The position numbers and the translations under genes were made by a program. From assembly GCF_005222785.1 (NCBI RefSeq), contig NZ_STGH01000003.1:868001-932000 (forward strand): DNA of 64,000 bases, given 5' to 3'. Below, piece by piece: positions 16,746 to 27,616 of the stretch; within the stretch, counting starts at the first letter, position 1; each line of letters opens with the position of its first letter. Origin of the DNA: Rhodobacter sp. SY28-1. Its GTDB lineage: Bacteria > Pseudomonadota > Alphaproteobacteria > Rhodobacterales > Rhodobacteraceae. Under the pieces are notes generated by a model, which saw only the letters and a list, made by a program, of their open reading frames with translations, did not search any database and was not told the DNA's origin.

Positions 16746-16763
16746 GACTGACTGAAAAGTCAA
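16746..16763. promoter_or_regulatory. Putative TetR operator, site 2
   Basis: The sequence GACTGACTGAAAAGTCAA contains the perfect inverted repeat TGACT-GAAA-AGTCA (16749-16762). It differs from site 1 (10114-10131, other strand) at only two bases. It lies between the outer-membrane protein and the CocE-like hydrolase gene and could control both. Confidence 0.6.
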
Positions 16764-16893
16764 AGTTGTGAACACCCAGACGTCGAACCCGGCAAACGGG
16801 GATAGCCAGCTTGTTGAACATTTGTATAGTAACCGCGGGCGGACAGAAAAAACTGCCCGAATCGACCGGGATGGCCAAAAGGGAAGCAAGTAG

Positions 16894-18906
16894 ATGCCCC
16901 TGATCCGCAGCGATTTCCCGCATCCCGTCGAGGTTGTCGAAAACCTGTGGATTCCCCTGCCGGATGGCACGCGGCTGGCAGCAAAGCTGTGGCGTCCGGC
17001 CGAAGGGCGGCATCCCGCGATCCTGGAATACCTGCCCTACCGCAAGCATGATGGGACCCGGTCGCGCGACCAGGGAATGCACATGTACCTGGCGGGTCAC
17101 GGCTATGCCTGCCTGCGGGTCGACATCCGGGGCTGCGGCGAAAGCGAGGGGCTTATCCACGACGAATACTCTGAAATCGAACTGGCGGATGGCTGCGACG
17201 TCATCGCCTGGATCGCCGCGCAAGACTGGTGCGACGGGCAGGTGGCGACGATCGGGATCAGCTGGGGCGGCTTCAATGGCTTGCAGATCGCGGCCCGCCA
17301 GCCCCCGGCACTGAAGACGGTGATCGCCGTGGGCTTCACCGACGACCGCTATGCCACGGACGTCCACTACATCGGCGGTTGTCTGTCCAAGGACAACTTG
17401 GACTGGTCGGGGACGATGGTCGCGGGGATGGACCTGCCGCCCGACCCTGCCTTGCACGGCGCGGCCTGGCGCGACCTCTGGCTGCAACGCATCGAGGCGA
17501 ACCGGCCCTGGGGCCTGATCTGGATGCACCATCAGCGCCGCGACGGTTATTGGCGGCACGGGTCAGTCTGCGAGGATTTCGCAGCGATCAAGGTCCCGGT
17601 CTACGCCGTCTCGGGCTGGGCCGACAACTACTCCGAAGCCGTTCCGCGCCTGCTGGCGGGCCTTGGTCCCGAAGAATGCCGCGGCCTTATCGGGCCCTGG
17701 GCCCATTCCTTCCCGATGGATGTGACAGTCGGCCCGGCCATTGGCTGGCTGCAGGAGGTGATCCGCTGGTGTGACCACTGGATGAAAGGTCGCAATGTCG
17801 GGATCATGGACGAACCGGCCCTGCGGGTCTGGATGCAGGACTCTGTGCCACCCCGGACCTGCTACACCCACCGCCCCGGTCGCTGGGTTGGCGAGGACAC
17901 ATGGCCCAGCCCCCGCATCCGCGACTGGCGGCTCTTTCCCGGCCCGGGCGGGCTGTCCGAAACTCCGCAACCGGGCGCGGCGCGCATCTGCTCCCCCCTC
18001 TGGGTGGGTGCCGCTGCTGGCGAGATCGGGCGCTACGGCGATGAGGCCGACTGGCCCACCGACCAGCGCGAGGATGACGGCGGGTCGCTGGTCTGGACAA
18101 CCGAACCTTTGCCCGAACCCATCGAAATCCTTGGCGCGGCACGGCTGCACCTGCGCGTCGCTTCCGACAAACCACTGGCCCTGGTTGCCGTGCGGCTGAA
18201 CGACATCGCGCCGGATGGGTCCTCGACACGGGTCACGCTGGGCGTCCTGAACCTGACGCATCACCTTGGCCACGACCGGCCGCAGGCGCTGCTCCCGGGC
18301 CAGCCGGTCGATGTGGTCGTCGAACTTGACGACATCGCACACAGCTTCCCGGCTGGCCACCGGATCGGGCTGTCGCTCTCCTCGGTCTACTGGCCCATTG
18401 CCTGGCCCTCGCCCGCGCTGGCGACGCTGACCGTCGACCTTGCCGCAACCCACCTGACGCTGCCCGTCCGCCCTCCCCGCCCGGAGGACGACACTTTGCG
18501 CGCTTTCGACCCGCCCGAAATGGCCCCGGACAGCCCGGTCATCCACCACCCAGTCACCCCCGCCCATCCGCGCCGGGTGACGCGCGACCTGTTGTCGGGA
18601 CGGATCATCGTGGACTTCCCGCGATGGTGCTACGACCACGAGTTCCCGGACATCGGCATCCGCCAGGCCAGCGATGGCCACGCGCGGTACCTGATCACCG
18701 AAGGCGACCCGCTTAGCGCCACGATGGAAACCGCCTATCGCGTGGTGCAGACCCGCGCGGACGGGGTCTTCACCCACGAAAGCCGCAGCAGGATGACTTG
18801 CGATGAAATGCATTTTCACCTGTGGGCCGAAACCGTCATCCTCGAAAACGGGCACGAAATCGCCCGCAAGACATGGGCCGAGGAGATTCCGCGTGACCAT
18901 ATCTGA
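16894..18906 (+). CDS. CocE/NonD-family alpha/beta hydrolase (X-Pro peptidase-like acylase)
   Basis: The product has 670 aa. N-terminal alpha/beta hydrolase domain with nucleophile elbow GISWGGF (Ser123), preceded by RVDIRGCGESEG. The C-terminal half (about 400-560) is the beta-sandwich (PepX C-terminal type) with AARLHLRVASDKPLALVAVRL and LPGQPVDVVVEL. Family members include cocaine esterase, glutaryl-7-ACA acylase and X-Pro dipeptidyl peptidases, which cleave ester or amide bonds of acylated or proline-containing compounds. There is no signal peptide, so it is cytoplasmic. It starts the run of genes leading to the dipeptide importer and probably trims the imported compound. Confidence 0.88.
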   Translation: MPLIRSDFPHPVEVVENLWIPLPDGTRLAAKLWRPAEGRHPAILEYLPYRKHDGTRSRDQGMHMYLAGHGYACLRVDIRGCGESEGLIHDEYSEIELADGCDVIAWIAAQDWCDGQVATIGISWGGFNGLQIAARQPPALKTVIAVGFTDDRYATDVHYIGGCLSKDNLDWSGTMVAGMDLPPDPALHGAAWRDLWLQRIEANRPWGLIWMHHQRRDGYWRHGSVCEDFAAIKVPVYAVSGWADNYSEAVPRLLAGLGPEECRGLIGPWAHSFPMDVTVGPAIGWLQEVIRWCDHWMKGRNVGIMDEPALRVWMQDSVPPRTCYTHRPGRWVGEDTWPSPRIRDWRLFPGPGGLSETPQPGAARICSPLWVGAAAGEIGRYGDEADWPTDQREDDGGSLVWTTEPLPEPIEILGAARLHLRVASDKPLALVAVRLNDIAPDGSSTRVTLGVLNLTHHLGHDRPQALLPGQPVDVVVELDDIAHSFPAGHRIGLSLSSVYWPIAWPSPALATLTVDLAATHLTLPVRPPRPEDDTLRAFDPPEMAPDSPVIHHPVTPAHPRRVTRDLLSGRIIVDFPRWCYDHEFPDIGIRQASDGHARYLITEGDPLSATMETAYRVVQTRADGVFTHESRSRMTCDEMHFHLWAETVILENGHEIARKTWAEEIPRDHI

Positions 18907-18997
18907 CGCGCCCCCTCACCCGGCACGGGAGAGTTGACTTGAGCCACAAGGCCGCAGCAAGCTTTGGTGAATTGGCCCCGCCCGGCCAGAGGTGTGC

Positions 18998-20107
18998 ATG
19001 AGAGTCGAATCCGTGCCCTTGAGCGGGCCAAGTCCAGGCACAACGCGGACCCTGACCCGCTACCACTGGGGGCGCGAAGGGGCCAGGCCCAAAGTCTACC
19101 TTCAGGGCGGTCTTCATGCCGACGAGATGCCCGGTCCGCTGACACTGTTCCACCTGATGAACCTGCTGGATCAGGCCGAGGCGGAGGGACGCGTCGCCGG
19201 GCATGTCATCGTCGTCCCGCTTGCCAATCCCATCGGCTTGTCCGAATGGCTGCTGCACAAACCCGTCGGGCGGCGCGACCTTGAAGGCGCAAACAACTTC
19301 AACCGCGGCTATCCCGATCTGGCGGCGCTTGCAGGTGATGCGCTGGAAGGGAAGCTGGGACCCGACCCTGCGGCGAATGCTCGGATCATCCGGGCGGCCT
19401 TTGCGCAAGCCCTGGCCGAGGCCAAGATCGAGACCGAGGTGGATGAGCTTCGCATCCGGCTTATGGAGGTCTCGCATGACGCCGACATCGTGCTGGATCT
19501 CCACTGCGACCATCGGGCGGTGATGCACTTCTATGCCTCGACGGCACGCCCCGACATCACTGACCTTCTCGGCCGCTGCACCGGATCGACCCTTGCATTG
19601 ATCGAGGATGTCTCGGGCGGCAACGCCTTCGACGAGGCGCATACCGCCCCTTGGAGAGCGCTGCGCGACCGCTACGGCGATGCGGTGCCGCAACCTTGCT
19701 TCTCGACCACGCTGGAATATCGCGGGCAGCTGGACGTTGACGACACGACTGCCGCGCAGGATGCCGAAGGCCTGATGGCCTTCCTTGCAGCCGTCGGCGC
19801 GCTGACGGACGGCCCTGCTCCGGCGCATGGTCCGGCGGAAGAACTGCCGCTCGCCGGGGCCGTAGAATACATGGCCCCCATTGGCGGAATTGTCAGCTGG
19901 GTGACGCAACCCGGCGACCGCGTGACCGAAGGCCAGGTGCTGGGCCACGTCACCGACGCGGCGTCCCGGCAGCGGGTGGAGATCACCGCTCCAACGACGG
20001 GGCTTCTCTTTCGGCAAGAGCTTTGGACCAGCTGCTTGAAAGGGCAAGGCCTCTGCCATGTGGCGGGCAAGGAAATCCGGCGGCAGGGCAACCTGCTGTC
20101 CAACTGA
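18998..20107 (+). CDS. AstE/aspartoacylase-like M14 metal-dependent deacylase
   Basis: The product has 369 aa. Zinc site GGLHADEMPG (His40, Glu43) and DLHCD (His169) as in succinylglutamate desuccinylase/aspartoacylase enzymes, which remove acyl groups from N-acyl amino acids. The C-terminal part (about 285-369) contains a lipoyl/barrel-like piece (VSWVTQPGDRVTEGQVLGHV). I start at ATG 18998, 5 nt after AGAGG; GTG at 18992 is the alternative. It sits between the CocE-like hydrolase and the dipeptide-binding protein, so it likely acts on imported acyl-peptides or acyl-amino acids. Confidence 0.85.
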   Translation: MRVESVPLSGPSPGTTRTLTRYHWGREGARPKVYLQGGLHADEMPGPLTLFHLMNLLDQAEAEGRVAGHVIVVPLANPIGLSEWLLHKPVGRRDLEGANNFNRGYPDLAALAGDALEGKLGPDPAANARIIRAAFAQALAEAKIETEVDELRIRLMEVSHDADIVLDLHCDHRAVMHFYASTARPDITDLLGRCTGSTLALIEDVSGGNAFDEAHTAPWRALRDRYGDAVPQPCFSTTLEYRGQLDVDDTTAAQDAEGLMAFLAAVGALTDGPAPAHGPAEELPLAGAVEYMAPIGGIVSWVTQPGDRVTEGQVLGHVTDAASRQRVEITAPTTGLLFRQELWTSCLKGQGLCHVAGKEIRRQGNLLSN

Positions 20108-20134
20108 ACCAACCAGAACAGGGAGTGACGCGAG

Positions 20135-21739
20135 ATGATCGGTAAGGCAGGAAGGATGTCGCGCTGGCTGGCCGGTGCGACCATGGCGCTGGCTTTGGCT
20201 GTGACCCCGGCACTGGCAGACGGAGTGCTGGATCGGGGGATCGGCAGCGAATGGTCCTCGCTTGACCCGCAGGTGAATTTCGATGCCGCCGCGGGCTGGA
20301 TCATGATGGATGCCTACGAAGGCCTGGTGACCTACGGCCTGGGTGGCGGTGTGCAACCGGGCGCTGCCGAAAGCTGGACCGCCAGCGAGGACGGCAAGAC
20401 CTATACCTTCACGCTGCGCGAGGGGCTGAAGTGGTCGAACGGCGACCCGATCAAGGCACAGGAATTCGTCGACTCTGTCCTGCGCACGTTGAACCCGGAT
20501 ACGGTCAGCGAGAAGGGCTATTACTTCTACTCGGTGGTGAAGATCAAAGGCGCCGAAGCGATCGCGAATGGCGAGACCAAGGATGCCAGCGGGCTTGGCG
20601 TGACTGCCCCGGACGACCGGACGGTGGTGATCGAACTTGAGACGCCCGCACCCCATATCCTGAACATCATGGGCGCCTTCCAGATCCCGCCCCTGCACGG
20701 TCCATCCTACGCGGCAAACGGCGCGGCGGGCTTCGTGGACCCGGCCAAGGTGGTGTCAAACGGCGCCTACGTCTTTGCCGAAGTCGTCCCGCAAAGCCAT
20801 GTGCTCTTGAAAAAGAACCCGAACTACTGGGATGCGGCGAACGTGGCCATCGAGACGGTAAAGTATCACGTCACCGAGGACGTCTCGACCGAGTTCAAGC
20901 GGTTCCAGGCCGGCGAGATCGACATCACCTATGACATCCCGGTCAACCAGATCGAAGAGGTGAAGGCCTCGATGCCGGATCAGGTCTTCATCACGCCCTC
21001 GACCGAAACGACCTACTACAGCTTCAACCTGACCAAGCCGGAACTGCAGGACATCAACGTCCGCACCGCGCTGTCGATGGCGATCAACCGCGAGCTTCTG
21101 CAGGAAAAGATCGTGAAGGGTGGCGCGATCCCGGCCTATTCCTATGCGGGCGGCTTCGATCCGGCCTACGAGGGGCCGATGATGCCCGGGTTCGAGCTGA
21201 GCCAGGAAGAGCGCGAGACCAAGGCGAAAGAACTGATGGCCGCCGCCGGATACGGGCCGGACAACCCGTTGAAGCTGACCATCGTGACGACCGTCGCCGA
21301 AGACCGCGTGCGCCTGGCGCAGGGCGTGTCCCTGATGTGGAAGCAAGTGCTGGGTGTCGAGGCGACAGTCGAACCGATGGAGCGCAAGGCCTGGCTTGAT
21401 GCCTTCTACGCGGGCACCTGGGACGTCTTCGCCGACAACCTCGTGGGCGACTTCGCCGGGGCCGAGACCTTCCTTGCCTACATGCGCCCCAGTGCTGAAC
21501 CCGGCTACAACTGGGTGAAGCCAGAATATGACGCGCAGATGGATGTGGCGGCGACGATGCCGGATGCCGCCAGCCGGAATGCCGAACTCGCAAAGGCCGA
21601 GAAGATCCTGCTGGATGACGTGATCTTTGCGCCCATCGCCAAGGAGCCCTTGCGTCGTCTGGTCAGCCCGAAGGTCGGCGGCTACACGCCCTCGGTCACC
21701 GACTACATCAACAGCCAGTTCCTGACGCTCGCACCCTGA
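20135..21739 (+). CDS. Dipeptide/oligopeptide ABC transporter binding protein
   Basis: The product has 534 aa (SBP_bac_5 family, DppA/OppA type). A signal peptide ends PALADG. The domain starts with the typical LDRGIGSEWSSLDPQVNFD and has GGVQPGAAESWTASEDGKTYTFTLREGLKWSNGDPIKAQEFVDS. CAGGGAGTGA precedes the ATG. It is the periplasmic receptor for the importer encoded in the next four genes. The ligand is unknown; the neighbouring hydrolases suggest acylated or modified peptides. Confidence 0.92.
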   Translation: MIGKAGRMSRWLAGATMALALAVTPALADGVLDRGIGSEWSSLDPQVNFDAAAGWIMMDAYEGLVTYGLGGGVQPGAAESWTASEDGKTYTFTLREGLKWSNGDPIKAQEFVDSVLRTLNPDTVSEKGYYFYSVVKIKGAEAIANGETKDASGLGVTAPDDRTVVIELETPAPHILNIMGAFQIPPLHGPSYAANGAAGFVDPAKVVSNGAYVFAEVVPQSHVLLKKNPNYWDAANVAIETVKYHVTEDVSTEFKRFQAGEIDITYDIPVNQIEEVKASMPDQVFITPSTETTYYSFNLTKPELQDINVRTALSMAINRELLQEKIVKGGAIPAYSYAGGFDPAYEGPMMPGFELSQEERETKAKELMAAAGYGPDNPLKLTIVTTVAEDRVRLAQGVSLMWKQVLGVEATVEPMERKAWLDAFYAGTWDVFADNLVGDFAGAETFLAYMRPSAEPGYNWVKPEYDAQMDVAATMPDAASRNAELAKAEKILLDDVIFAPIAKEPLRRLVSPKVGGYTPSVTDYINSQFLTLAP

Positions 21740-21740
21740 C

Positions 21741-22664
21741 ATGCTGCGGTTCGTCGGGCGCAGGCTCTGGTACGGAGCATGGACACTGGCCGCATTGGTC
21801 ACGCTGACCTTCTTCGTCATGCGCCTTGCCCCCGGCGGGCCGTTTTCCCGCAACCGCAAGATCAGCCCCGAAGTGCAGGCCAACATCGAGGCGGCCTTCC
21901 ATCTGGATGAACCGCTCTGGCAGCAGTTCGCCCGCTTTGTCTGGGGCGTGTTGCGGCTGGACCTCGGGCCGTCCACCCGGCACCGCGACTACTCGGTGAA
22001 CGACCTCATCGCCAGCGGTCTGCCCTATTCGCTGACCATCGGCTTCTGGGCCATCGTCGTCGCCTCGCTGGTCGGCGTAGCCCTTGGCATAGCCGGGGCG
22101 CTGCGGCGAAACGGCATGACCGACTACGTGGCGGGCACGGTGGGGGTTGTGGGCATCGCCATCCCGATTTTCGTGATCGGCCCGGTGATGCAGGTGATTT
22201 TCGGTCTGAGGCTGGGATGGCTGCCCATCGGCGGCTGGGATGGAACCTGGCGGTCGCTGGTCCTGCCGGTGGTCGTCCTCGCCCTGCCCAACATCGCCTA
22301 CATCAGCCGCCTGACACGCGCGTCGATGATCGAGACGTTGCGCGAAAACTACGTCCGCACCGCGCGCGCCAAGGGCATCGGCTGGCGTCGCACCCTCTGG
22401 CGCCATACCTTGACCGGAGCACTTCTCCCGGTCATCGCCTACCTGGGCCCCGCCACCGCCGCGATCATCACCGGGTCGATCCTGATCGAGACGATCTTCG
22501 CCGTCCCCGGCATCGGCCGGCACTTCGTGGACGCTGCCCTGAACCGCGACTATCCCTTGGTGATGGGCATTACCCTCCTCTACGGCGGGATGCTCATCCT
22601 CTTCAACATCGCCACCGACGTCGTCCGCGCAATCCTTGACCCGAGGATCCGGAATGAGCGTTGA
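21741..22664 (+). CDS. Dipeptide ABC permease, DppB/OppB type
   Basis: The product has 307 aa with six membrane segments, starting 1 nt after the binding-protein stop. N-terminal block RRLWYGAWTLAALVTLTFFVMRLAPGGPF is the OppB signature. The EAA loop is TLRENYVRTARAKGIGWRRTLWRHTLTGALLPVI. It forms the translocation pore with the OppC-type subunit. Confidence 0.94.
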   Translation: MLRFVGRRLWYGAWTLAALVTLTFFVMRLAPGGPFSRNRKISPEVQANIEAAFHLDEPLWQQFARFVWGVLRLDLGPSTRHRDYSVNDLIASGLPYSLTIGFWAIVVASLVGVALGIAGALRRNGMTDYVAGTVGVVGIAIPIFVIGPVMQVIFGLRLGWLPIGGWDGTWRSLVLPVVVLALPNIAYISRLTRASMIETLRENYVRTARAKGIGWRRTLWRHTLTGALLPVIAYLGPATAAIITGSILIETIFAVPGIGRHFVDAALNRDYPLVMGITLLYGGMLILFNIATDVVRAILDPRIRNER

Positions 22665-23515
22665 TCTCGCCCCTGCCCGCAGTGCGTCCACGTTCCAGCT
22701 GCAACTGCGGCGCTTCCGGCAGAACCGGCTGGCGATGGTCTCGGTCGTGGTGCTGGCGCTGATCGTCGCGCTTTGCTTCCTTGGCCCCTACGCCTTCCCC
22801 TTCACGGGAGAGGACGCAGATTTCGACTTCATCTCGGCCCCGGCCGAGCTCACTTGGCCCCATCTTTTCGGCACCGACGACTTCGGGCGCGACCTTCTGG
22901 TCCGGGTGCTGGAAGGCGGGCAGGTCTCCCTCACCATCGGCTTTCTCGGTGCGCTGGTCGCGGGCGTGATCGGCGTCCTGTACGGGGCCATCGCGGGCTA
23001 TGTGGGCGGTCGCACCGACGGGGTTATGATGCGGCTGGTCGAGATCCTCTACGGCTTTCCTTACGTGATCCTCGTCATCCTCCTCAGCATCCTCTTGGGC
23101 GGCGGCACCCTGGCCCTGTTCGCCGCCATCGTCTTCACCCTCTGGCTGACCCCCGCCGTAATCGTCCGCGCGCAAGCCCAGTCGCTGGCCCAGCGCGAGT
23201 TCGTGCAGGCCGCCCGCGCCGGGGGCATGACCGGCCCGGCCATCGTCCTGCAGCATATCGTGCCGAACTGCATGTCCACCGTCCTCGTCTACGGCTCGCT
23301 CCTCGTGCCCGAGGTGATCCTGTCCGAGTCGTTTCTCTCCTTCCTCGGCATCGGCATCAAGGAACCGCAGGCAAGCTGGGGGAACCTGATCCAGGCCGGT
23401 ACGTCGGCAATGGATACCGACCTGCGGCTTCTCCTGCTGCCGGGTGGCCTTCTGGCCGTGGTCCTCCTCTGCCTCAACTTCATCGCCGATGGCTTGCGTG
23501 ACGCCTTTGATCCCA

Positions 23516-23526
<11 letters not shown>
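22654..23526 (+). CDS. Dipeptide ABC permease, DppC/OppC type
   Basis: The product has 290 aa. ATG at 22654 overlaps the previous gene by 11 nt and has GAGGATCCGGA upstream. The cytoplasmic N-terminus (QLRRFRQNRLAMVS) and HLFGTDDFGRDLLVR are typical of OppC subunits. The EAA loop is EFVQAARAGGMTGPAIVLQHIVPN. It is the second permease half. Confidence 0.94.
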
Positions 23527-24480
<954 letters not shown>

Positions 24481-24484
<4 letters not shown>

Positions 24485-25452
24485 CCCTGCTGGAGGTCCG
24501 CAATCTTGACGTTGGCTACAAAGTCCCGGGCGGCAGCCTCCTCTCCGGCCCGCGCGTGCTACCCATTGTCCATGACGTCTCCTTCACGCTGGAGCCAGGG
24601 CGCACCCTCGGCGTCGTCGGCGAATCCGGCTGCGGCAAGTCCACCCTCGGCCGCGCGCTTCTGCGGTTGATCGAACCCACGGCGGGACAGGTCCTTTGGC
24701 AGGGTCAGGACATGGCGACGATCCCGAACCTGCGGCAACGCCGGTCCGAGATGCAGATCATCTTCCAGGACCCGGTCGCCGCCCTTGATCCCTGCATGAC
24801 CCTCGCCCGCATCGTCAGCCGCCCGCTCGCGACCTTCGAGCCCGGCCTCTCTCGCCGCGAAGCCCGCGAAAGGGCGGTGGAGGCCCTGCGCCTTGTCGGC
24901 CTCTCCGCCGATTTCGCCGACCGCTACCCGCATGAGCTGTCCGGTGGCCAGGCGCAGCGCGTCGGCATCGCCCGCGCGCTGGTCGGCAAGCCAAAGCTCA
25001 TCATCTGCGACGAACCCGTTTCGGCCTTGGACGTGTCGATTCAGGCGCAGGTCATCAACCTTCTGATGGACCTGCAGGAAAAGATGGGCCTCGCCCTTGT
25101 CTTCATCTCGCACAACCTCGCCGTCGTGCGCCACATCAGCCACGACCTCATGGTGATGTGCCTTGGCCGCGTCGTCGAGCACGCCCCGCGCAGTCCCTTC
25201 TACGCCCGACCGCTGCACCCCTATTCGCAGGCCCTGATGCAGGCCGTCCCCGAACCCGATCCGCGCCGGGAAAAGGGCCGCATCGGCACGGCTCTACCCG
25301 GAGAGCTGCCCTCGGTCCTCAACCCGCCCCCCGGCTGCGTCTTCGCCAGCCGCTGCCCCAAGGCCGCGGACCTGTGCCGCTCTACCAGACCCGAGTTGCG
25401 GGAGGTCGCCCCCGGCCGCCTCGCCGCCTGCCATTTCACGGATGCCCCATGA
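24481..25452 (+). CDS. Dipeptide ABC ATPase, DppF/OppF type
   Basis: The product has 323 aa, starting in an ATGA overlap. Walker [10 protein letters not shown], signature LSGGQAQR, Walker [13 protein letters not shown]-loop ISHNLA, then an oligo_HPY tail with Cys residues ([14 protein letters not shown]). It is the partner ATPase of the 23516 product. Confidence 0.94.
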
Positions 25453-27263
25453 CCGACCTTGCCAGCCTCTGGGCCGCTGTCCCGCAGCTCTCCAACATCC
25501 ACGCCAGCGCCGACGGCAAATGGGCCTTCTGGTGCATGTCCGGCGTGTCCGAGACGGAAAACGTCTGGTGCGCACCGCTCGATGGCTCCGCCCCGCCCCG
25601 GATGCTGACCAACGGCCAGGACCACTACCTGATCCGCGACGTCGCCCCCGACGGTAGTCGCCTTGTCCTTGCCCAGTCGCTGAACGCGAACGAGCATGAC
25701 CACCTTCTGCTCCTCGACCGCGAAACCGGCGCGCTGACCCAGATCACGCCCACGCAAGACACCCACTACGTCTACGGCGGCGCCTTGTCGAAAGACGGCG
25801 CGGCAATTTTCTTTCTCGCCGACTACGACTATGGCCTGAACGAAGTGACCCAAGGCGCCTGGCTCTGGCGGCAGGACCTGGCAACCGGCAAGCGCACCTG
25901 CCTGGCCCAAGCCGACAGCCCCCCGCACTTCTACATCGGCCCCCAGCTTTCGCCAGACGGCACCCGCCTTCTCTGGCACCGCAGCGACCGTGCGCCGGGG
26001 GGGTATCAGCTGTGGCTGGTGCCCGTGACGGGGGGAGAGGCGATCAAGGTCCTGGACCTCGGGCCGACCAACAACGTTCTCGCCGCCTGGCTGGACGACG
26101 ACCGTATCGGATTTGCCTGTGACCACGACCAGCGCGACAAGCTGGGCATCCTGACTCTGTCCAGCGGCGCAATCGACTGGCGGGCGGGCGAACCAGACCT
26201 GTTCCCCCATTCCGTGCTGGCAGGCACTGGCGACGACTTCCTCTGCATCCACCACGTCGAAAGCCACACCCGCGCCGCCCTTGTCGGACCCAAGGGCATC
26301 CGCCGCCTCCCGAACTCATCAGGCCGCCGCAGCCTCCTGACCCATGCCGCGCTCCCCAATGGCGGCTGGCTGGCCGAGGCTTACGACGCCGACGCCCCGC
26401 ATGACCTCGTCACCATCGCCGCCGACGGCACCTGCCAGACGATCTTCCGCGCCGACCCGGAGCCCCGACGCCACCACGCCGCCCCACAGGACTTCCGCTG
26501 GACTGCCCCGGATGGCCGCCCGATGCAAGGCTGGCTTTACCGTCCCGATGGCCCGCCCAAAGGCCTGATCGGATACGTCCACGGCGGGCCGACTTGGCAT
26601 TCCGAGGATTGGGTGAACCCGAAGATCCAGTTCTGGGTCGCCTCTGGCTACGCCGTCCTCGACCCGAACTACCGGGGCTCGACCGGCTTTGGCTATGCCC
26701 ACCGCGAGGCCGTCAAGGAAGACGGCTGGGGCGGGCGCGAACAGGCCGACATCCGCAGCGGTCTGGAGGAGGCGCTGGCTGCAGGCATCCACGGCCCGGT
26801 TGCCGTCGCAGGCAATTCCTACGGCGGCTTCTCCAGCTGGTACGCGATCACCCGCCATGCAGACCTTGTCACCGCCGCGATCCCGATGTGCGGGATGTAT
26901 CGGCTGGACATCGACTACCACGCGACCGAGATGCCGCATGGGCGGGCCTACAGCGAAGAGATGATGGGCGGCACCCCCGAAGAGTTCCCCGAGAAATACG
27001 CCAACGCCTCGCCCGGCCGCTTCATCGACCAGATCCGGGGCCACGTCATGATCGTCCACGGGCTGGCCGACTCCAACGTCGGACGGGAGAACACCCATGC
27101 GGCGGTCCGGGACCTCACCGCAGCGAGAATCCCGCATGAAGTCCTGCTTTTCGAGAACGAGGGGCATGGCGTGTTCCGGCGCAAAAACGTATCGAGCTAC
27201 CTGCGAAAAAGTGTGGAGTTCCTGGAAGGGGCATTTCGGAACGGGCTGCGAAAGAGTGGCTGA
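25449..27263 (+). CDS. S9-family prolyl oligopeptidase/acylaminoacyl-peptidase-like
   Basis: The product has 604 aa, starting in an ATGA overlap with the OppF-type gene. N-terminal beta-propeller (about 1-330) and C-terminal peptidase domain with GNSYGGF (Ser457), GLADSNVG (Asp541) and ENEGHGV (His573) as triad. There is no signal peptide, so it is cytoplasmic. It probably cleaves short or N-acylated peptides delivered by the transporter. It is the last gene of this run. Confidence 0.92.
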   Translation: MTDLASLWAAVPQLSNIHASADGKWAFWCMSGVSETENVWCAPLDGSAPPRMLTNGQDHYLIRDVAPDGSRLVLAQSLNANEHDHLLLLDRETGALTQITPTQDTHYVYGGALSKDGAAIFFLADYDYGLNEVTQGAWLWRQDLATGKRTCLAQADSPPHFYIGPQLSPDGTRLLWHRSDRAPGGYQLWLVPVTGGEAIKVLDLGPTNNVLAAWLDDDRIGFACDHDQRDKLGILTLSSGAIDWRAGEPDLFPHSVLAGTGDDFLCIHHVESHTRAALVGPKGIRRLPNSSGRRSLLTHAALPNGGWLAEAYDADAPHDLVTIAADGTCQTIFRADPEPRRHHAAPQDFRWTAPDGRPMQGWLYRPDGPPKGLIGYVHGGPTWHSEDWVNPKIQFWVASGYAVLDPNYRGSTGFGYAHREAVKEDGWGGREQADIRSGLEEALAAGIHGPVAVAGNSYGGFSSWYAITRHADLVTAAIPMCGMYRLDIDYHATEMPHGRAYSEEMMGGTPEEFPEKYANASPGRFIDQIRGHVMIVHGLADSNVGRENTHAAVRDLTAARIPHEVLLFENEGHGVFRRKNVSSYLRKSVEFLEGAFRNGLRKSG

Positions 27264-27616
27264 GGGATTAGCATCGCAAGAAGCCGCTCTTTGGCTGTCA
27301 CCGACACGCATCCGTACCAACAACTTTCTTGCGAGACCTGTCGCCGGAGGCTCCCCCGATCGCGTGGTCCAGTACGTTACCACCATCCTTTGCCTTCGAA
27401 CCAAAGCGCGCGCTTGGACCAAAACGGTCGGAACGCGGACATGTGCCTCCTCCACGCACAACGGCATCTACCCTTGTCGGCCAGTGAACGGGTCCACCTT
27501 TCGGCTTCAGATTTCTTGATCCCCTTACGCATTCCTTACGCCGCACAACGAAATCCCGCATAGCGCCTTTACGCGATCCCGGTGGATTCTCTGGCTCGCA
27601 TTACCGGAGATTTCAC
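27264..27616. other. 353-bp intergenic region before the kdp operon
   Basis: No gene is seen. The left part follows the S9 peptidase stop and has no strong hairpin. The right part (about 27500-27616) is the control region of kdp and holds the repeats listed separately. Base composition is less GC-rich than in the coding regions. Confidence 0.5.
27523..27574 (+). promoter_or_regulatory. Repeated CCTTACGC blocks, candidate KdpE sites
   Basis: CCTTACGC occurs at 27523-27530 and again at 27534-27541, exactly 11 nt apart (one helical turn), with a related CCTTTACGC at 27566-27574. OmpR-family regulators bind such phased direct repeats. They lie about 45-95 nt before the first kdp start, so KdpE binding is plausible but unproven. 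Confidence 0.4.

Noticed and set aside
18998-20107. Ectoine-degradation DoeB identity for the AstE-like gene
   Set aside because: DoeB is in this family, but its partner hydrolase DoeA (M24 type) and the other ectoine genes are absent; context points to peptide-like substrates.
18836-20698. Long minus-strand open frame opposite the M14 deacylase and binding protein
   Set aside because: Same antisense artefact; the plus-strand genes have catalytic motifs and ribosome sites.
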